From a bacterium 1XD42-1 (GTDB taxonomy: Bacteria; Bacillota; Clostridia; Oscillospirales; Ruminococcaceae), in contig RAZJ01000015.1 in the NCBI GenBank assembly GCA_003612625.1, forward strand, positions 1 to 63,150: DNA of 63,150 nucleotides, written 5' to 3'. The notes beneath the pieces are model-generated. The model was given only the letters and a program-made list of their open reading frames with translations. It was not told the origin of the DNA and ran no database searches. Shown here piece by piece: positions 1-7,037 of this stretch; within the stretch, counting starts at the first letter, position 1; every line of letters starts with the position of its first letter. The position numbers and the translations under genes were made by a program.

Positions 1-71
1 GTGAAGTTCCTTCTGCTCCAGAAGAGGGTTCCGGTACCAAACGTCCTGCTGCTACCGGCCGTTACGCTTAA
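1..71 (+). CDS. 3' end of an unidentified protein (partial)
   Basis: The window opens inside a reading frame (codons from base 3) that ends at TAA 69-71. The visible tail has about 22 residues, is rich in Pro, Ala, Gly and Arg, and ends in GRYA. This resembles a disordered C-terminus, but the product cannot be named. A good terminator follows 35 bases later, which supports a real gene end here. Confidence 0.4.
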   Translation, partial: EVPSAPEEGSGTKRPAATGRYA

Positions 72-106
72 GATTTAACATCCTGAAATCTAATCCCAAC
101 AAAAAG

Positions 107-145
107 AATGAGGCTCTGGAAATATTTCCAGAGCCTCATTTTATG
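107..145. terminator. Rho-independent terminator, probably bidirectional
   Basis: A perfect 14-base inverted repeat (107-120 with 127-140) has a 6-base loop. It is flanked by an A-run on the left and T-rich sequence on the right. It sits between the tail of the partial gene and the convergent aldo/keto reductase gene and can serve both. Confidence 0.8.
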
Positions 146-155
146 TAGATATTTT

Positions 156-1181
156 TTATATCGCTTTGCCTGCAAGGATTTCCTTATAATCTTCGTAATT
201 TTGCGCCAGCAAAGAAGGCGTATCCAAATGATAAGGACATTTTTTAGCGCATTGCCCGCAATGCAGGCAGTTTTCAATTTTCTTCATCATAGCTTGGGCA
301 TCTTCTGTAAGCTGCGCGTCCGAAGGGGCCCGCCGGATCAAAAGGGACATCCGGGCACATGTATTGATTTCAATTCCAGCAGGGCAAGGCATACAATAGC
401 CACAGCCCCGGCAAAAATTTCCCTGTAACTGGGCGCGGTCTTCCTCAATGATCTTTTGCAAGGCATCATCCAGTACAGGAGGGTGCTCCCGATAAGAAAG
501 GAATTCATCCAGTTCTTTTTCCCGCTGGATTCCCCATAAAGGCAAAACTTCCGGGTACTGGGCTAACCAGGCATAAGCAGCATCAGAATGGGTAATCAAA
601 CCACCAGATAAAGCTTTCATACATAAAAAGCCCATTTTTTGACGGCAGCAGTTTTGTACAATTTCCAATTCTTTTTCGGTAGAAAGATATGAAAAAGGAA
701 ACTGAAGGGTATCATAAAGGCCGGAATCTATGGCTTCCTGGGCCACAGATAAACGGTGGTTGGTAATCCCAATAAAACGGATTTTCCCTTGTTTTTTTGC
801 TTCTAGCATGGCTTCATATACGCCGGATTCGTCGCCAGGTTTTGGACAAAAAGAAGGATTATGGAACTGGTAAATATCTATATAATCTGTTTTTAACAAG
901 CCTAAACTGGTTTCTAATTCCTTCCAGAAAGTTTCCGGGGTAACAGCCGCTGTTTTAGTAGAAATAAAAATTTGATCCCGTTTTTCACTGAAAGCATACC
1001 CCAGTTTTTCTTCACTGTCGGTGTAAAACCGGGCTGTATCATAAAAAGTAATGCCATGGTCAAAAGCTTTATGAAGAAGATATACTGCTTCTTTTCGGGA
1101 AACCCGCTGGATTGGCAATGCGCCAAAACCATTCTTATCCACAGTAATTCCAGTTTTTCCCAAAGTTACCTGTAATGCCAT
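156..1181 (-). CDS. Aldo/keto reductase with C-terminal ferredoxin domain
   Basis: 341 residues. The N-terminal TIM barrel carries the aldo/keto reductase tetrad Asp48, Tyr53, Lys76 and His107. The last 90 residues hold two [4Fe-4S] cysteine sets: Cys257, 260, 263, 266 and Cys305, 308, 311, 315. This combined architecture is common in anaerobic Firmicutes, where such proteins are thought to reduce or oxidise carbonyl compounds, possibly exchanging electrons with ferredoxin. The physiological substrate cannot be read from sequence. A purine-rich site lies 8-10 bases before the ATG. The gene seems monocistronic; the next gene upstream on this strand ends 45 bases before the start. Confidence 0.9.
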   Translation of the reverse strand: MALQVTLGKTGITVDKNGFGALPIQRVSRKEAVYLLHKAFDHGITFYDTARFYTDSEEKLGYAFSEKRDQIFISTKTAAVTPETFWKELETSLGLLKTDYIDIYQFHNPSFCPKPGDESGVYEAMLEAKKQGKIRFIGITNHRLSVAQEAIDSGLYDTLQFPFSYLSTEKELEIVQNCCRQKMGFLCMKALSGGLITHSDAAYAWLAQYPEVLPLWGIQREKELDEFLSYREHPPVLDDALQKIIEEDRAQLQGNFCRGCGYCMPCPAGIEINTCARMSLLIRRAPSDAQLTEDAQAMMKKIENCLHCGQCAKKCPYHLDTPSLLAQNYEDYKEILAGKAI

Positions 1182-1225
1182 ATAAGATTCCTCTTTTCCA
1201 AAAGATATTCGAATAAAGGGATATT

Positions 1226-1714
1226 TTAAAGATCAATAAATTTAATAGGATTACCATGCTCCTGGATGATACGGATCACCTCAGCCATAGGCAAAAAAAC
1301 AGTAGCTGTATTTTCATTGGGATGGAATCCCACAGCCGGAGCCCCTTCTAAGCCTTTGTCAATAAAGACTTCTACCACATGGCCGGCATCATTTAACAGG
1401 CCAAACGGCGTAACCGAACCCCGTTCCAAATTTAAATATTTTTTCAGGCGGTCTTCCGAGGCAAAAGAAAGCTTGGAAGATTCCAGCAATGGCTGGAGGG
1501 CTTTCATATCGACACTGCGGCTTCCCCGCAGAATAACAAGGAAATGACGTTTTCCTTTTGCGTCCCGGAGAAATAAATTTTTAGCGATTACCCCATGCCG
1601 GGATAATCCCAGTGCATCCATTTCTTCAATGGTATAAACAGGTACATGTTCTATCAGCTCATAAGTAACGTTTTGTTCTGCCAAAGATTTTAATAAATCT
1701 TCCCGGTTGACCAT
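1226..1714 (-). CDS. YbaK/ProX-type aminoacyl-tRNA (prolyl-tRNA) deacylase
   Basis: 162 residues from the ATG at 1714, which follows GGAGGCG. A longer frame runs to 1798, but a near-consensus promoter lies at 1749-1777, inside that extension, so the shorter start is right. The protein matches the free-standing editing family (ProX/YbaK, Cys-tRNA(Pro) or Ala-tRNA(Pro) hydrolases). It has the conserved Lys45 in AKNLFLRD, a GSRSVD segment and the GSVTPFGLLND motif. It probably clears mischarged tRNA(Pro) in the cytoplasm. Substrate preference (Ala versus Cys) is not decidable from sequence. Confidence 0.88.
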   Translation of the reverse strand: MVNREDLLKSLAEQNVTYELIEHVPVYTIEEMDALGLSRHGVIAKNLFLRDAKGKRHFLVILRGSRSVDMKALQPLLESSKLSFASEDRLKKYLNLERGSVTPFGLLNDAGHVVEVFIDKGLEGAPAVGFHPNENTATVFLPMAEVIRIIQEHGNPIKFIDL

Positions 1715-1748
1715 AAAAAAACGCCTCCTCTTTTCTCTATGTATATTT

Positions 1749-1777
1749 ATTATAATCCTCCTGGAACGGCTCGTCAA
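1749..1777 (-). promoter_or_regulatory. Sigma-A promoter of the YbaK-type gene
   Basis: On the minus strand: TTGACG (1777-1772), a 17-base spacer, then TATAAT (1754-1749). The expected transcript begins about 30 bases before the ATG at 1714. Confidence 0.8.
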
Positions 1778-1844
1778 TCCTTTCATCATTTTGTACAAAC
1801 TTTACCCCATAAAATATAGAAAAATAAAAAGAGAGGCGGAACAA

Positions 1845-1979
1845 ATGAAAACCATTTTAGAAATAGAAGAATATTTCCAATCCGAAACAGAACAGGAACG
1901 GGAAAAAAATATTCAGGCATTATTAGAGCAATACTTCAAAAACAAAGAACAGGAATTAGGGGAAGATCTTTTGCCATAG
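1845..1979 (+). CDS. Small acidic protein of unknown function, 44 residues
   Basis: This short frame starts at an ATG preceded by GAGAGGCGGA (7-base spacing) and ends with TAG at 1977-1979. It is very rich in Glu and Gln, has no hydrophobic segment and is probably one or two amphipathic helices. I do not recognise the family. The clear ribosome binding site and its position in a divergent intergenic space support translation. It lies 70 bases upstream of a lipoprotein gene and may share its transcript. Confidence 0.55.
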   Translation: MKTILEIEEYFQSETEQEREKNIQALLEQYFKNKEQELGEDLLP

Positions 1980-2049
1980 AAAATGCTTGAATACCAATAA
2001 AAATGGGGATATACTGATATTCGGAAATAAAATTTTTTGAGGTGGTTTT

Positions 2050-2790
2050 GTGGAAAAGAATAGGAAGCGTTATTTTTATTTGGCAATTATAACCAGCATG
2101 ATTTTGTTAGCTGGATGTGCTGCCCGCAGTCAGCCAGCATCGGTTCCTGAAAGCAGCAGTGTATCTTCCAATGAGGCATCCGTAAAAGAAAGTTCTTCTG
2201 AGGAAACAGAATCCGCTTCTTCGGAAACGCCCCAAAGCACCTCCAAAGAAGCGAATCAGACAGAAAGCAGTTCTGAACCGGAGGCAAGCTCTGAAAATGA
2301 AACGGCAGGGAATGCGGAAAATATTCCAGCCGGAGAATTTTTTGCTGATTTTGTTGACATGGACGGGAACCCCATAGGAAATTCCATGGTACTTTCTATC
2401 CGGCTTCCGGATTCCTGGACAGCAGATGGAAATATCATTTATAACGAGGACAAAAGGAAAATTGCTGAAGTGCTGCCCTGTATCATGACAGAAGATAATA
2501 CCGCTTTTGACAAATTAGCGGAAAAGTATCCGGATGGCGATCCGAGAGATGTCACCATAGGGAAGCTTTCAGGAAAATGTTATTATTCCCAAACGGAAAT
2601 CACAGAAGGGGAATTTGCTGGAACTTTCCATAATGAACTGGTTTATTATTTCAAAATTCAGGACGATTTATATGAGGGGTTCTATTTAATTGGGATCAAA
2701 TTTTATCCTGCTTTTGGCGGAGGGATTGGGCCCCAGAGGGAAGCGTTTCAATCCGCTATCCAAATCGGCAACTGGCACAAAATGATTTAA
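2050..2790 (+). CDS. Predicted lipoprotein of unknown function
   Basis: 246 residues starting at GTG after GAGGTGG. A basic N-terminus and hydrophobic segment lead to the lipobox LLAGC (Cys23), so the protein should be lipidated and anchored on the outer face of the membrane. Residues about 27-85 are a Ser/Glu linker typical of Clostridia lipoproteins. The folded part (about 90-246) contains many aromatic residues and no recognised motif. The function is unknown. The gene ends at a terminator shared with the convergent dhaL. Confidence 0.8.
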   Translation: MEKNRKRYFYLAIITSMILLAGCAARSQPASVPESSSVSSNEASVKESSSEETESASSETPQSTSKEANQTESSSEPEASSENETAGNAENIPAGEFFADFVDMDGNPIGNSMVLSIRLPDSWTADGNIIYNEDKRKIAEVLPCIMTEDNTAFDKLAEKYPDGDPRDVTIGKLSGKCYYSQTEITEGEFAGTFHNELVYYFKIQDDLYEGFYLIGIKFYPAFGGGIGPQREAFQSAIQIGNWHKMI

Positions 2791-2798
2791 TAAAAAAG

Positions 2799-2835
2799 AC
2801 ACGGTACAGGATTTGATTCCCATACCGTGTTTTAT
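2799..2835. terminator. Bidirectional terminator between the lipoprotein gene and dhaL
   Basis: Eight-base arms 2799-2806 and 2823-2830 with a 16-base loop, A-run on the left and T-rich on the right. It lies between two convergent stop codons. Confidence 0.7.
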
Positions 2836-2836
2836 T

Positions 2837-3481
2837 TTATTTACAGATGTAATTTTGCATGCCGACCAGCATGTACCGCCCTGCAACAGCCCCCTGATCC
2901 GGAACGCCAATTGCTTTTGCAGCAAATACAGCAGCTTTCCCAAAAACAGGCGTCATATTTTTGGTTGCTTCCACGCCTTCATCAGCGCCTTTTACTGCGG
3001 CATCCATAATTTCCTGCAAAGTCGCTTCCGGCTTTTCTGCCAGCAATGCGGCAGCTTTATCAGCGGCTGGGCCTAAGGCATCTAAGATGGTACGGTTTCC
3101 CCGCTGACATTTGCCCCGCTGCTGGATACCGTCAGCAAAAGCGGTCAGATAAGCGGAAAGCCCTGCCGCATCCATCTGGTTTTTGCCCTTCAAAACCTTT
3201 CCGCCAGCCATCACGCCGGAGGACATCAAAGTGCCCATGGTGGAAGGAACCACAGAGGACATTTTCATGCCCCCCTTCATCAAGGTTTTTCCAATATCCT
3301 CCGGTTCCATATTATCCCGCAGCAGGCCGGGAAGGGCAGAATATCCTTTGCTCATGGTAAGCCCCAGATCCCCGTCGCCCATTTTTGCATCCATGTCGCA
3401 GAGTTCTTCCCGTTTTTCTTCAAACAGATTTCCTACGGCGGCGAACAATTCCGGAAGCTGTTCACATGTAATAACAGTCAT
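2837..3481 (-). CDS. dhaL: Dihydroxyacetone kinase, ATP/ADP-binding subunit DhaL
   Basis: 214 residues from the ATG at 3481, preceded by GGAAGGGG; the frame extends upstream without a better start. The all-alpha DhaL fold is indicated by the Mg-nucleotide-binding Asp cluster in MGDGDLG, by SGVMAGGK, and by the GPAADKAA and GADEGVEATKNM segments near the C-terminus. DhaL carries the nucleotide that phosphorylates dihydroxyacetone held by DhaK. It lies 19 bases downstream of dhaK in the same operon. No DhaM is visible, so whether this pair uses ATP or a PTS phosphoprotein is open. Substrate could be a related short ketose. Confidence 0.92.
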   Translation of the reverse strand: MTVITCEQLPELFAAVGNLFEEKREELCDMDAKMGDGDLGLTMSKGYSALPGLLRDNMEPEDIGKTLMKGGMKMSSVVPSTMGTLMSSGVMAGGKVLKGKNQMDAAGLSAYLTAFADGIQQRGKCQRGNRTILDALGPAADKAAALLAEKPEATLQEIMDAAVKGADEGVEATKNMTPVFGKAAVFAAKAIGVPDQGAVAGRYMLVGMQNYICK

Positions 3482-3500
3482 TTTGAAATATCCCCTTCCA

Positions 3501-4496
3501 TTATTTCTGGCAATAGAATGGCGTAGCAACAGGCATATCAATTTGATCTTTCATTTCCTGATCCGCCATGCGGCAAATGGAAATGGAAGCCCCTGCCATT
3601 TCCATGGAAGTAGCATATTCCCCTACAAAAGTCCGGTAAATGGAAATCCCTTTTTCTTTGAGAATCCGTGTAACAGAACCGCTTAAAATATACAGTTCTT
3701 CCACAGAAGTGGCTCCCAAGCCATTGATCAGCAGGCAGACTTCTTCACCGGAAGCCAAAGGCATATCCTTCAGCAGGGTATCCAAAGATTCCGCGGCGAT
3801 TTCGTCAGCAGTTTTCAAAGGCCCGTTCCAAACGCCCGGTTCCCCATGGATGCCCATACCCATAGCCATTTCATTTTCAGCCAGAGTAAAATTAGGATGA
3901 CCTACTTCTGGAATGACACAGGGGGTCAAAGCAAATCCTACGGTACGGGTATTGTCTTTTGCTTTTTGGGCAGCAGCCAGGACTTCGTCCAGGGAACCCA
4001 TTTGGGCAGCTTTTGCGCCGGCACATTTATACATAAAGAAGATCCCGGCTACGCCCCGGCGGGTATCGGGATTTGCATTGGAATTGACATCATCAGCCCC
4101 TACAATGGAACGGGTTTCAATATCTTCCATTTCGCACATTTCAGCAGCCATATCAAAATTCATAATATCGCCGGTGTAATTTCCATAAAGATAGAGGATG
4201 CCGGCGCCGGCCTGGACTTCTTTGGAAACATTGAAAATCTGTTCGGCAGACGGGGACTGGAATACGCCGCCTACGCCGCAGCCATCCAGCATATTTTCAC
4301 CTACATACCCCAAAAACAAAGGAAGATGGCCTGTACCGCCGCCCGTAATGATTGCAACTTTTCCTTCTTTTTTCCGGGCGGTGCAGTAACAGCGCAAATC
4401 GCCTTCCACATATTTTACAGCGTCACCATGAGCAGCATAAATGCCTTTCAGCATATCATCTGTGTATTGTTCCGGGGCATTGATAATCTTTTTCAT
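3501..4496 (-). CDS. dhaK: Dihydroxyacetone kinase, substrate-binding subunit DhaK
   Basis: 331 residues from the ATG at 4496, which has GGAGGAATT upstream; the long frame beyond this is non-coding. DhaK binds dihydroxyacetone covalently through a histidine, seen here as His217 in MGIHGEPG, with the partner Asp110 in NYTGD. The glycine-rich TGGGTGH motif is at 51-57. First gene of dhaK-dhaL and transcribed away from the sugar importer. Its promoter lies at 4593-4621. Dihydroxyacetone would be released by a transketolase-type cleavage of a suitable ketose, which fits the transketolase genes at 12-14 kb. Confidence 0.93.
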   Translation of the reverse strand: MKKIINAPEQYTDDMLKGIYAAHGDAVKYVEGDLRCYCTARKKEGKVAIITGGGTGHLPLFLGYVGENMLDGCGVGGVFQSPSAEQIFNVSKEVQAGAGILYLYGNYTGDIMNFDMAAEMCEMEDIETRSIVGADDVNSNANPDTRRGVAGIFFMYKCAGAKAAQMGSLDEVLAAAQKAKDNTRTVGFALTPCVIPEVGHPNFTLAENEMAMGMGIHGEPGVWNGPLKTADEIAAESLDTLLKDMPLASGEEVCLLINGLGATSVEELYILSGSVTRILKEKGISIYRTFVGEYATSMEMAGASISICRMADQEMKDQIDMPVATPFYCQK

Positions 4497-4592
4497 AGGG
4501 AAAATTCCTCCTTTTTTTGACAGGCCAGCAGAATCCAGATAAACCAGTTTTATTGGCATACCTAAAATCATGCGGATCTTTTTACAAATTTT

Positions 4593-4621
4593 ATCATAGG
4601 GTTTTCCACAGAAAAAGTCAA
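4593..4621 (-). promoter_or_regulatory. Promoter of dhaKL
   Basis: On the minus strand: TTGACT (4621-4616), 17-base spacer, TATGAT (4598-4593). It leaves a leader of about 90 bases before the dhaK ATG. The rest of the 340-base divergent space (4497-4836) is A/T-rich, holds the mutarotase promoter, and shows no gene. Confidence 0.75.
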
Positions 4622-4761
4622 GGAAAAGGACAAAAACGGAAATAGAAAAACAAAGAACAAAATAGGGTAAAATGACGAACCCATTTTTTTCATCCGGAAA
4701 AAGAAGGCTTTTATTGACAAAAATGTAAAATTCGAAGGGGTTAGATTGGGGAATTCGAGCA

Positions 4762-4790
4762 TTGTATTTGCCTGTGAAAAATGATACGCT
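4762..4790 (+). promoter_or_regulatory. Probable promoter of the FucU/RbsD mutarotase gene
   Basis: TTGTAT (4762-4767), 17-base spacer, TACGCT (4785-4790). The -10 is imperfect, so this is a moderate call. An additional TTGACA at 4716-4721 lacks a well-spaced -10. Confidence 0.5.
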
Positions 4791-4836
4791 TAGTAAAAAA
4801 GACGGGGCTGTCCCGTTGGAGAAAGGTGAGATAACA

Positions 4837-5271
4837 ATGCTGAAAGGTATTCCGGAATGTATTTCCCCGGAGCTGTTAAAAATTCTGCATGAGATGGGCC
4901 ATGGTGACAGGCTGGTCATTGGCGATGCAAATTTCCCTGCTGCTGCCTGCGCAAAAAATAATATCCTGATCCGTGCCGACGGGGTAACGGCAACAGAACT
5001 GCTGGATGCAGTTTTGCAGTTATTCCCCTTGGATGAAGTAGAGCATCCGGTACTGATTATGGATAAACAGGAACATCATAAAAACATGGAAACCCCGGTA
5101 TGGGATGTTTTTAAATCTACGGTAGCAAAATATGACCCCAGAGGGGAATCTGCCTGCGGCTTGATAGGCCGTTTTGATTTTTATGAGGAAGCGAAAAAAG
5201 CTTATGCTGTCGTAGCTACAACCGAAAAGGCATTTTATTCCTGCCTGATTCTTCAAAAGGGCTGTATTTAA
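4837..5271 (+). CDS. RbsD/FucU-family sugar mutarotase
   Basis: 144 residues from the ATG at 4837, preceded by GAGAAAGGTGAG. RbsD/FucU proteins speed the interconversion of sugar anomers or ring forms and often sit next to ribose-type ABC importers. Family marks are ECISPELLKILHEMGHGD near the N-terminus (the conserved His of the active site), GDANFPA, and KAYAVVATTE with YSCLILQKG at the end. Its length fits FucU slightly better than RbsD (usually about 130). The specific sugar cannot be assigned. A terminator-like hairpin follows, so it probably forms its own short transcript before the importer operon. Confidence 0.9.
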   Translation: MLKGIPECISPELLKILHEMGHGDRLVIGDANFPAAACAKNNILIRADGVTATELLDAVLQLFPLDEVEHPVLIMDKQEHHKNMETPVWDVFKSTVAKYDPRGESACGLIGRFDFYEEAKKAYAVVATTEKAFYSCLILQKGCI

Positions 5272-5274
5272 TAT

Positions 5275-5320
5275 CAGACAGAAAAATGTTGCAAAATGTT
5301 GTTTTTTGTCTGTATTTTTT
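5275..5320 (+). terminator. Terminator after the mutarotase gene
   Basis: CAGACA-G-AAAAA pairs with TTTTTGTCTG about 5303-5312 (one bulge), followed by TATTTTTTAC. The arms contain repeated TGTTG motifs in the loop. Moderate strength. Confidence 0.55.
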
Positions 5321-5485
5321 ACAATATGAAGTAAAAATTTCCTTTTTTATTTTCTGTTTCTATAAAATGGGATTTTTCATTCCGATATGGCTATGGGATG
5401 TGTGGCAGAATGGCCAGACAGAAGGGAATTTTTTCAGATTTCAATATGTAAAATAGACAAAATCTACCGGTCGGTTTTGTATGAC

Positions 5486-5521
5486 TAAACGAAAAACAAA
5501 AAAATGTCACAAATTCGTTTA
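5486..5521. promoter_or_regulatory. Inverted repeat TAAACGAA / TTCGTTTA, candidate operator
   Basis: Perfect 8-base arms at 5486-5493 and 5514-5521, 20 bases apart. The right arm overlaps the -35 of the likely importer promoter. TAAACG half-sites are common in LacI/GalR-type operators, but no LacI-type gene lies in the window. Confidence 0.45.
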
Positions 5522-5546
5522 CAAACAAAAAAACCTGTGTTAAATT
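5518..5546 (+). promoter_or_regulatory. Probable promoter of the sugar importer operon
   Basis: TTTACA (5518-5523), 17-base spacer, TAAATT (5541-5546). A hairpin with arms CCTGTGTT / AACACAGG follows at 5533-5560 and would be partly in the leader. The remainder of the 5272-5612 space shows A/T-rich DNA and no gene. Confidence 0.5.
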
Positions 5547-5612
5547 GGAGATAAACACAGGGGATATTTTGATTCCGAATTCCCCTGAAAGAATTTTATT
5601 TAGGAGGACATT

Positions 5613-6830
5613 ATGAAAAAGATTATCGCATTGCTATTGGCTGCGACCTTTACCTTTGCAATGGCCGGATGCGGCGGCGGTTCCGCTCCAGCTCCATCCA
5701 GCAGCGCTCCGGCTCCTGCTTCCAGTGCGGCCCCGGCAGCTCCCGCAGATAACAGCAGCGCTCCGGAAGCCCCAGCAGCTCCCGCAGGAGATACCAGTAC
5801 ATCTCCCTTGGCAGGGAAGAAGGTTGCTTATATCATGCAGATGGCACCTTCCGACATTTTCCAAATGTGGTCTGAATATGCCCAGAAAACCGCTGAAGGC
5901 TTAGGCATGGAATACAAAGCTTTCTTCTGCAACGGTTCCGATACCACCTGGCAGGATACCGTTTCCCAGTGCGCAGCCAGCGGCTATGACGGCCTGCTGC
6001 TGAGCCATGGCGGCCAGAACTATGCTTATACCTTCCTGACCGATCTGCTCAAACAATATCCGGATCTGAAAATTGCAACATTTGACACCCCCTTCAAAGA
6101 CAACAACGGCGAAACCCAGAAAATCGAAGGCGTAACCCAGTTCTTCCAGCAGGATGCCCAGTTCGCAGAATTATTGCTGCAATACATCTGCGATGACCTG
6201 TATCCTGATAAAGAAACCGTCAACATCCTGAAAGTTTGGGTAGGCCCCAACTTCAACTCCCCATTTGACCGCCGCCAGGTTGGTTATGAAAAATATGAAA
6301 ACGAAGGCAAAATCAAAACAGTTGAAACCATTGGACCTTCCGACTTCAACAATGCGGAAGCTTCCATGACAGACGTTACCACAGCAACCCTGGCCAAATA
6401 CAAAGAGGGCGACATTGATGCTATCTGGTGCTGCTATGACCTGTATGCCAGCGGCGTTTATACAGCTCTGACACAAGGCAACTACAAGATCCCAATGGTC
6501 AGCGTTGACATCTGCAATGCTGATATTGATAAGATGGCTGCTGCTGATTCCCCGTGGAAAGCCTGCGCTACTACCAACTGGTACTATAACGGCGAATTTG
6601 GCATGCGTGTTCTGGCTCTGGAAATGGCCAATGAATATGACAAGATCATTGACCCAATGACCAAACAGGCAAGCGACTGGCTGGAACTGCCCACAAATGT
6701 TGTAAGCCAGGATATGGTTTCCGGCGGCAGTGTCAACGTAACCAATTTGGATATCGTTGCAGGCCCTACATACAGCGACCGTTCCTATATGCCTACCACC
6801 GACTGGATGACAGCATTATTGGGCGACTAA
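5613..6830 (+). CDS. ABC importer sugar-binding lipoprotein (ribose/RbsB-like class)
   Basis: 405 residues starting at an ATG 6 bases after AGGAGG. The signal peptide ends in AMAGC, so Cys20 is the lipidated residue. An Ala/Pro/Ser linker runs to about residue 63, then a type I periplasmic-binding fold begins (KVAYIMQMAPSDIFQMWSEY). It resembles the Peripla_BP_4 group that captures pentoses and related sugars outside the membrane. It has several aromatic residues (Trp in DTTWQ, IWCCYD) that could stack on the sugar. First gene of a binding protein-ATPase-permease operon. Codons are more regular than in neighbours, consistent with high expression. The ligand is unknown. Confidence 0.9.
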   Translation: MKKIIALLLAATFTFAMAGCGGGSAPAPSSSAPAPASSAAPAAPADNSSAPEAPAAPAGDTSTSPLAGKKVAYIMQMAPSDIFQMWSEYAQKTAEGLGMEYKAFFCNGSDTTWQDTVSQCAASGYDGLLLSHGGQNYAYTFLTDLLKQYPDLKIATFDTPFKDNNGETQKIEGVTQFFQQDAQFAELLLQYICDDLYPDKETVNILKVWVGPNFNSPFDRRQVGYEKYENEGKIKTVETIGPSDFNNAEASMTDVTTATLAKYKEGDIDAIWCCYDLYASGVYTALTQGNYKIPMVSVDICNADIDKMAAADSPWKACATTNWYYNGEFGMRVLALEMANEYDKIIDPMTKQASDWLELPTNVVSQDMVSGGSVNVTNLDIVAGPTYSDRSYMPTTDWMTALLGD

Positions 6831-6893
6831 TCTGAAAAAATGATAATCTGGAAGCGGACTTGATAAGCCCGTTTTCCCTACCAGGAGATCGGG

Positions 6894-6923
6894 CAGGGCG
6901 CCGGGGCCATCCCTGGCGCCCTG
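6894..6923 (+). other. Intercistronic hairpin after the binding-protein gene
   Basis: Perfect 9-base GC-rich arms (6894-6902 and 6915-6923) without a T-tract. Such hairpins after binding-protein genes often stabilise the upstream mRNA and give more binding protein than ATPase and permease; that role is inferred here. Confidence 0.65.
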
Positions 6924-7037
6924 TTAAATCTTACACCACCCAACGGGCCTATGCTGGAAAGCTGTACAGAAGCTTTTTTTGTACCGTTTTCCACTGTCGG
7001 CTGGCGGCAGGATCACAAAGAGGAAAAGAGGGAATCT

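Noticed and set aside
1226-1798. Longer 190-residue reading of the YbaK-type gene
   Set aside because: A near-consensus promoter lies inside the extra part, and the ATG at 1714 has a good ribosome site.
4497-4919. Long N-terminal extension of dhaK
   Set aside because: It contains the dhaK promoter, has no family similarity, and the ATG at 4496 has GGAGGAATT.
5634-5904. Reading frames on either strand inside the Ala/Pro linker of the binding protein
   Set aside because: Shadows of a biased repeat-like linker, without ribosome sites.
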